Assembly (NCBI GenBank): GCA_002452635.1
Contig: DKEU01000274.1
Coordinates: forward strand, 1 to 5,638
DNA: 5,638 nt
Source of the DNA: Desulfovibrionaceae bacterium UBA6814
GTDB taxonomy: Bacteria; Desulfobacterota; Desulfovibrionia; Desulfovibrionales; Desulfovibrionaceae
Direction of reading: 5' to 3'
A program made the position numbers and the translations under genes. The notes beneath the pieces were generated by a model, which was not told the DNA's origin, did no database searches, and saw nothing but the letters and a program-made list of their open reading frames with translations. Positions within the stretch are counted from its first letter, which is position 1. Each line of letters starts with the position of its first letter. Shown here in pieces: positions 5,105-5,638 of the stretch.

Positions 5105-5638
5105 CTACTGCTTGTCCGTGGCCCGGGTCAGCTCGGTCACGTTGGACTTGGTGAAGAACCCGTCGAAGCCTGCGTAGCGCTGGATGTACTCGTGCACCAG
5201 GAAGGTGGTGGGGAAGGTCTCGGTGAAGGTCTGGTGCAGGCCGTCGTCGGGCCCTCCCACCAACTCGATGAGGAACCGCATGCCGTCGGCCTTGAGGTGG
5301 GCGAACACGTCCTCGATTTCCACGCAGCGGAAGGCGGTGTGGTGCACCCGGCGGCCGTAGTTCACGATGAACTTCTCGGTGGGGCCGCTGACCTCGTAGT
5401 TCACGAAGGGCTCGATGCCCGAGGTGAAGACCTGGGCGTAGTCGTCCATGGTGAGCCGGGCCACGCTGGTGATGGAGTTCAGGCTGGTCACGTGCACCGC
5501 GAACGCGAAGTCGTAGCCCGTGAGCTCCATGAACTCCAGGATGGCCGCGTCCCGGTCCTGGGCCGTGACCCGGGTGGCGGAGTGGTCCAGCTCGAACACG
5601 TTCTTGAGGTACGGCTTGTCCGGCTTGGTGAACGCCCA
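5105..5638 (-). CDS. VOC-superfamily protein resembling the catalytic domain of 4-hydroxyphenylpyruvate dioxygenase (5' truncated by window)
   Basis: The minus-strand frame is open from the window edge (WAFTKPDKPYLKN...) through 177 residues to TAG, so the N-terminal part lies outside. The visible part reads as a complete C-terminal vicinal-oxygen-chelate domain. LDHSATRVTAQDRDAAILEFMELTG carries the first predicted metal ligand (visible H19), RRVHHTAF carries the second (H100, matching the QHIAF motif of HPPD), and VHEYIQRY carries the glutamate (E150, matching FFEIIQR of HPPD). The closing GFDGFFTKSNVTEL resembles the GFGxGNFxxL end of HPPD. The two-His-one-carboxylate set implies an iron(II)-dependent oxygenase-type site, but the rest diverges, so the substrate is open; hydroxymandelate-synthase-like or other VOC enzymes remain possible. 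A GTG at 5599 is not a credible start because homologous sequence continues upstream. A probable terminator follows. Confidence 0.72.
   Translation of the reverse strand, partial: WAFTKPDKPYLKNVFELDHSATRVTAQDRDAAILEFMELTGYDFAFAVHVTSLNSITSVARLTMDDYAQVFTSGIEPFVNYEVSGPTEKFIVNYGRRVHHTAFRCVEIEDVFAHLKADGMRFLIELVGGPDDGLHQTFTETFPTTFLVHEYIQRYAGFDGFFTKSNVTELTRATDKQ

Noticed and set aside
5597..5599. GTG as the start codon of the VOC/HPPD-like gene
   Set aside because: The frame stays open to the window edge, and the GTG lies immediately before the first predicted metal-ligand strand, so it is internal. No ribosome binding site precedes it.
1..5638. Search for tRNA, rRNA, CRISPR arrays, insertion sequences or attachment sites
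   Set aside because: No repeat-spacer pattern, transposase-like frame, terminal inverted repeats or tRNA-like cloverleaf was seen by eye on either strand.

Overview
The window is GC-rich and dense with genes. The content (a pair of short CstA-type transporters, a YkgJ-type cysteine-cluster protein, a multi-domain Hanks kinase with second-messenger domains, and a VOC/HPPD-like protein) together with the strong G/C third-position bias suggests a free-living bacterium, plausibly a high-GC deltaproteobacterium of the Desulfovibrio type. That taxonomic guess is inference only; no rRNA or other marker is present.

Left half, plus strand (1-2764): two tandem CstA-family membrane transporters. The first is cut by the window edge and shows only its last 386 residues. 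The second is complete (476 aa) and has its own Shine-Dalgarno, a perfect 8-bp inverted repeat just upstream of it, and its own terminator. The copies are roughly two thirds identical by eye, and even their terminators begin with the same 14 bases. This points to a tandem duplication whose units are now expressed separately.

Right half, minus strand (5638 down to 2840): a VOC-superfamily protein resembling the catalytic half of 4-hydroxyphenylpyruvate dioxygenase (5' end outside the window), then a probable terminator and a 197-base gap, then a 579-aa soluble protein with the order PilZ - cyclic-nucleotide-binding domain - Ser/Thr kinase, then 79 bases later a small CxxCxxCC (YkgJ-type) metal-binding protein. 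The convergent cstA and ykgJ-like genes share one strong hairpin (2792-2821) that can terminate from both sides.

The most interesting object is the kinase. It carries one domain predicted to read c-di-GMP (RxxxR and NxSxxG motifs intact) and another predicted to read cAMP or a related nucleotide, upstream of a kinase domain with all catalytic residues. Its activation segment lacks phosphorylatable residues before the conserved GTP motif. This looks like a direct integrator of two nucleotide second messengers into protein phosphorylation. Nothing in the window identifies its substrate, and no functional link between the transporter half and the signalling half is shown beyond adjacency.
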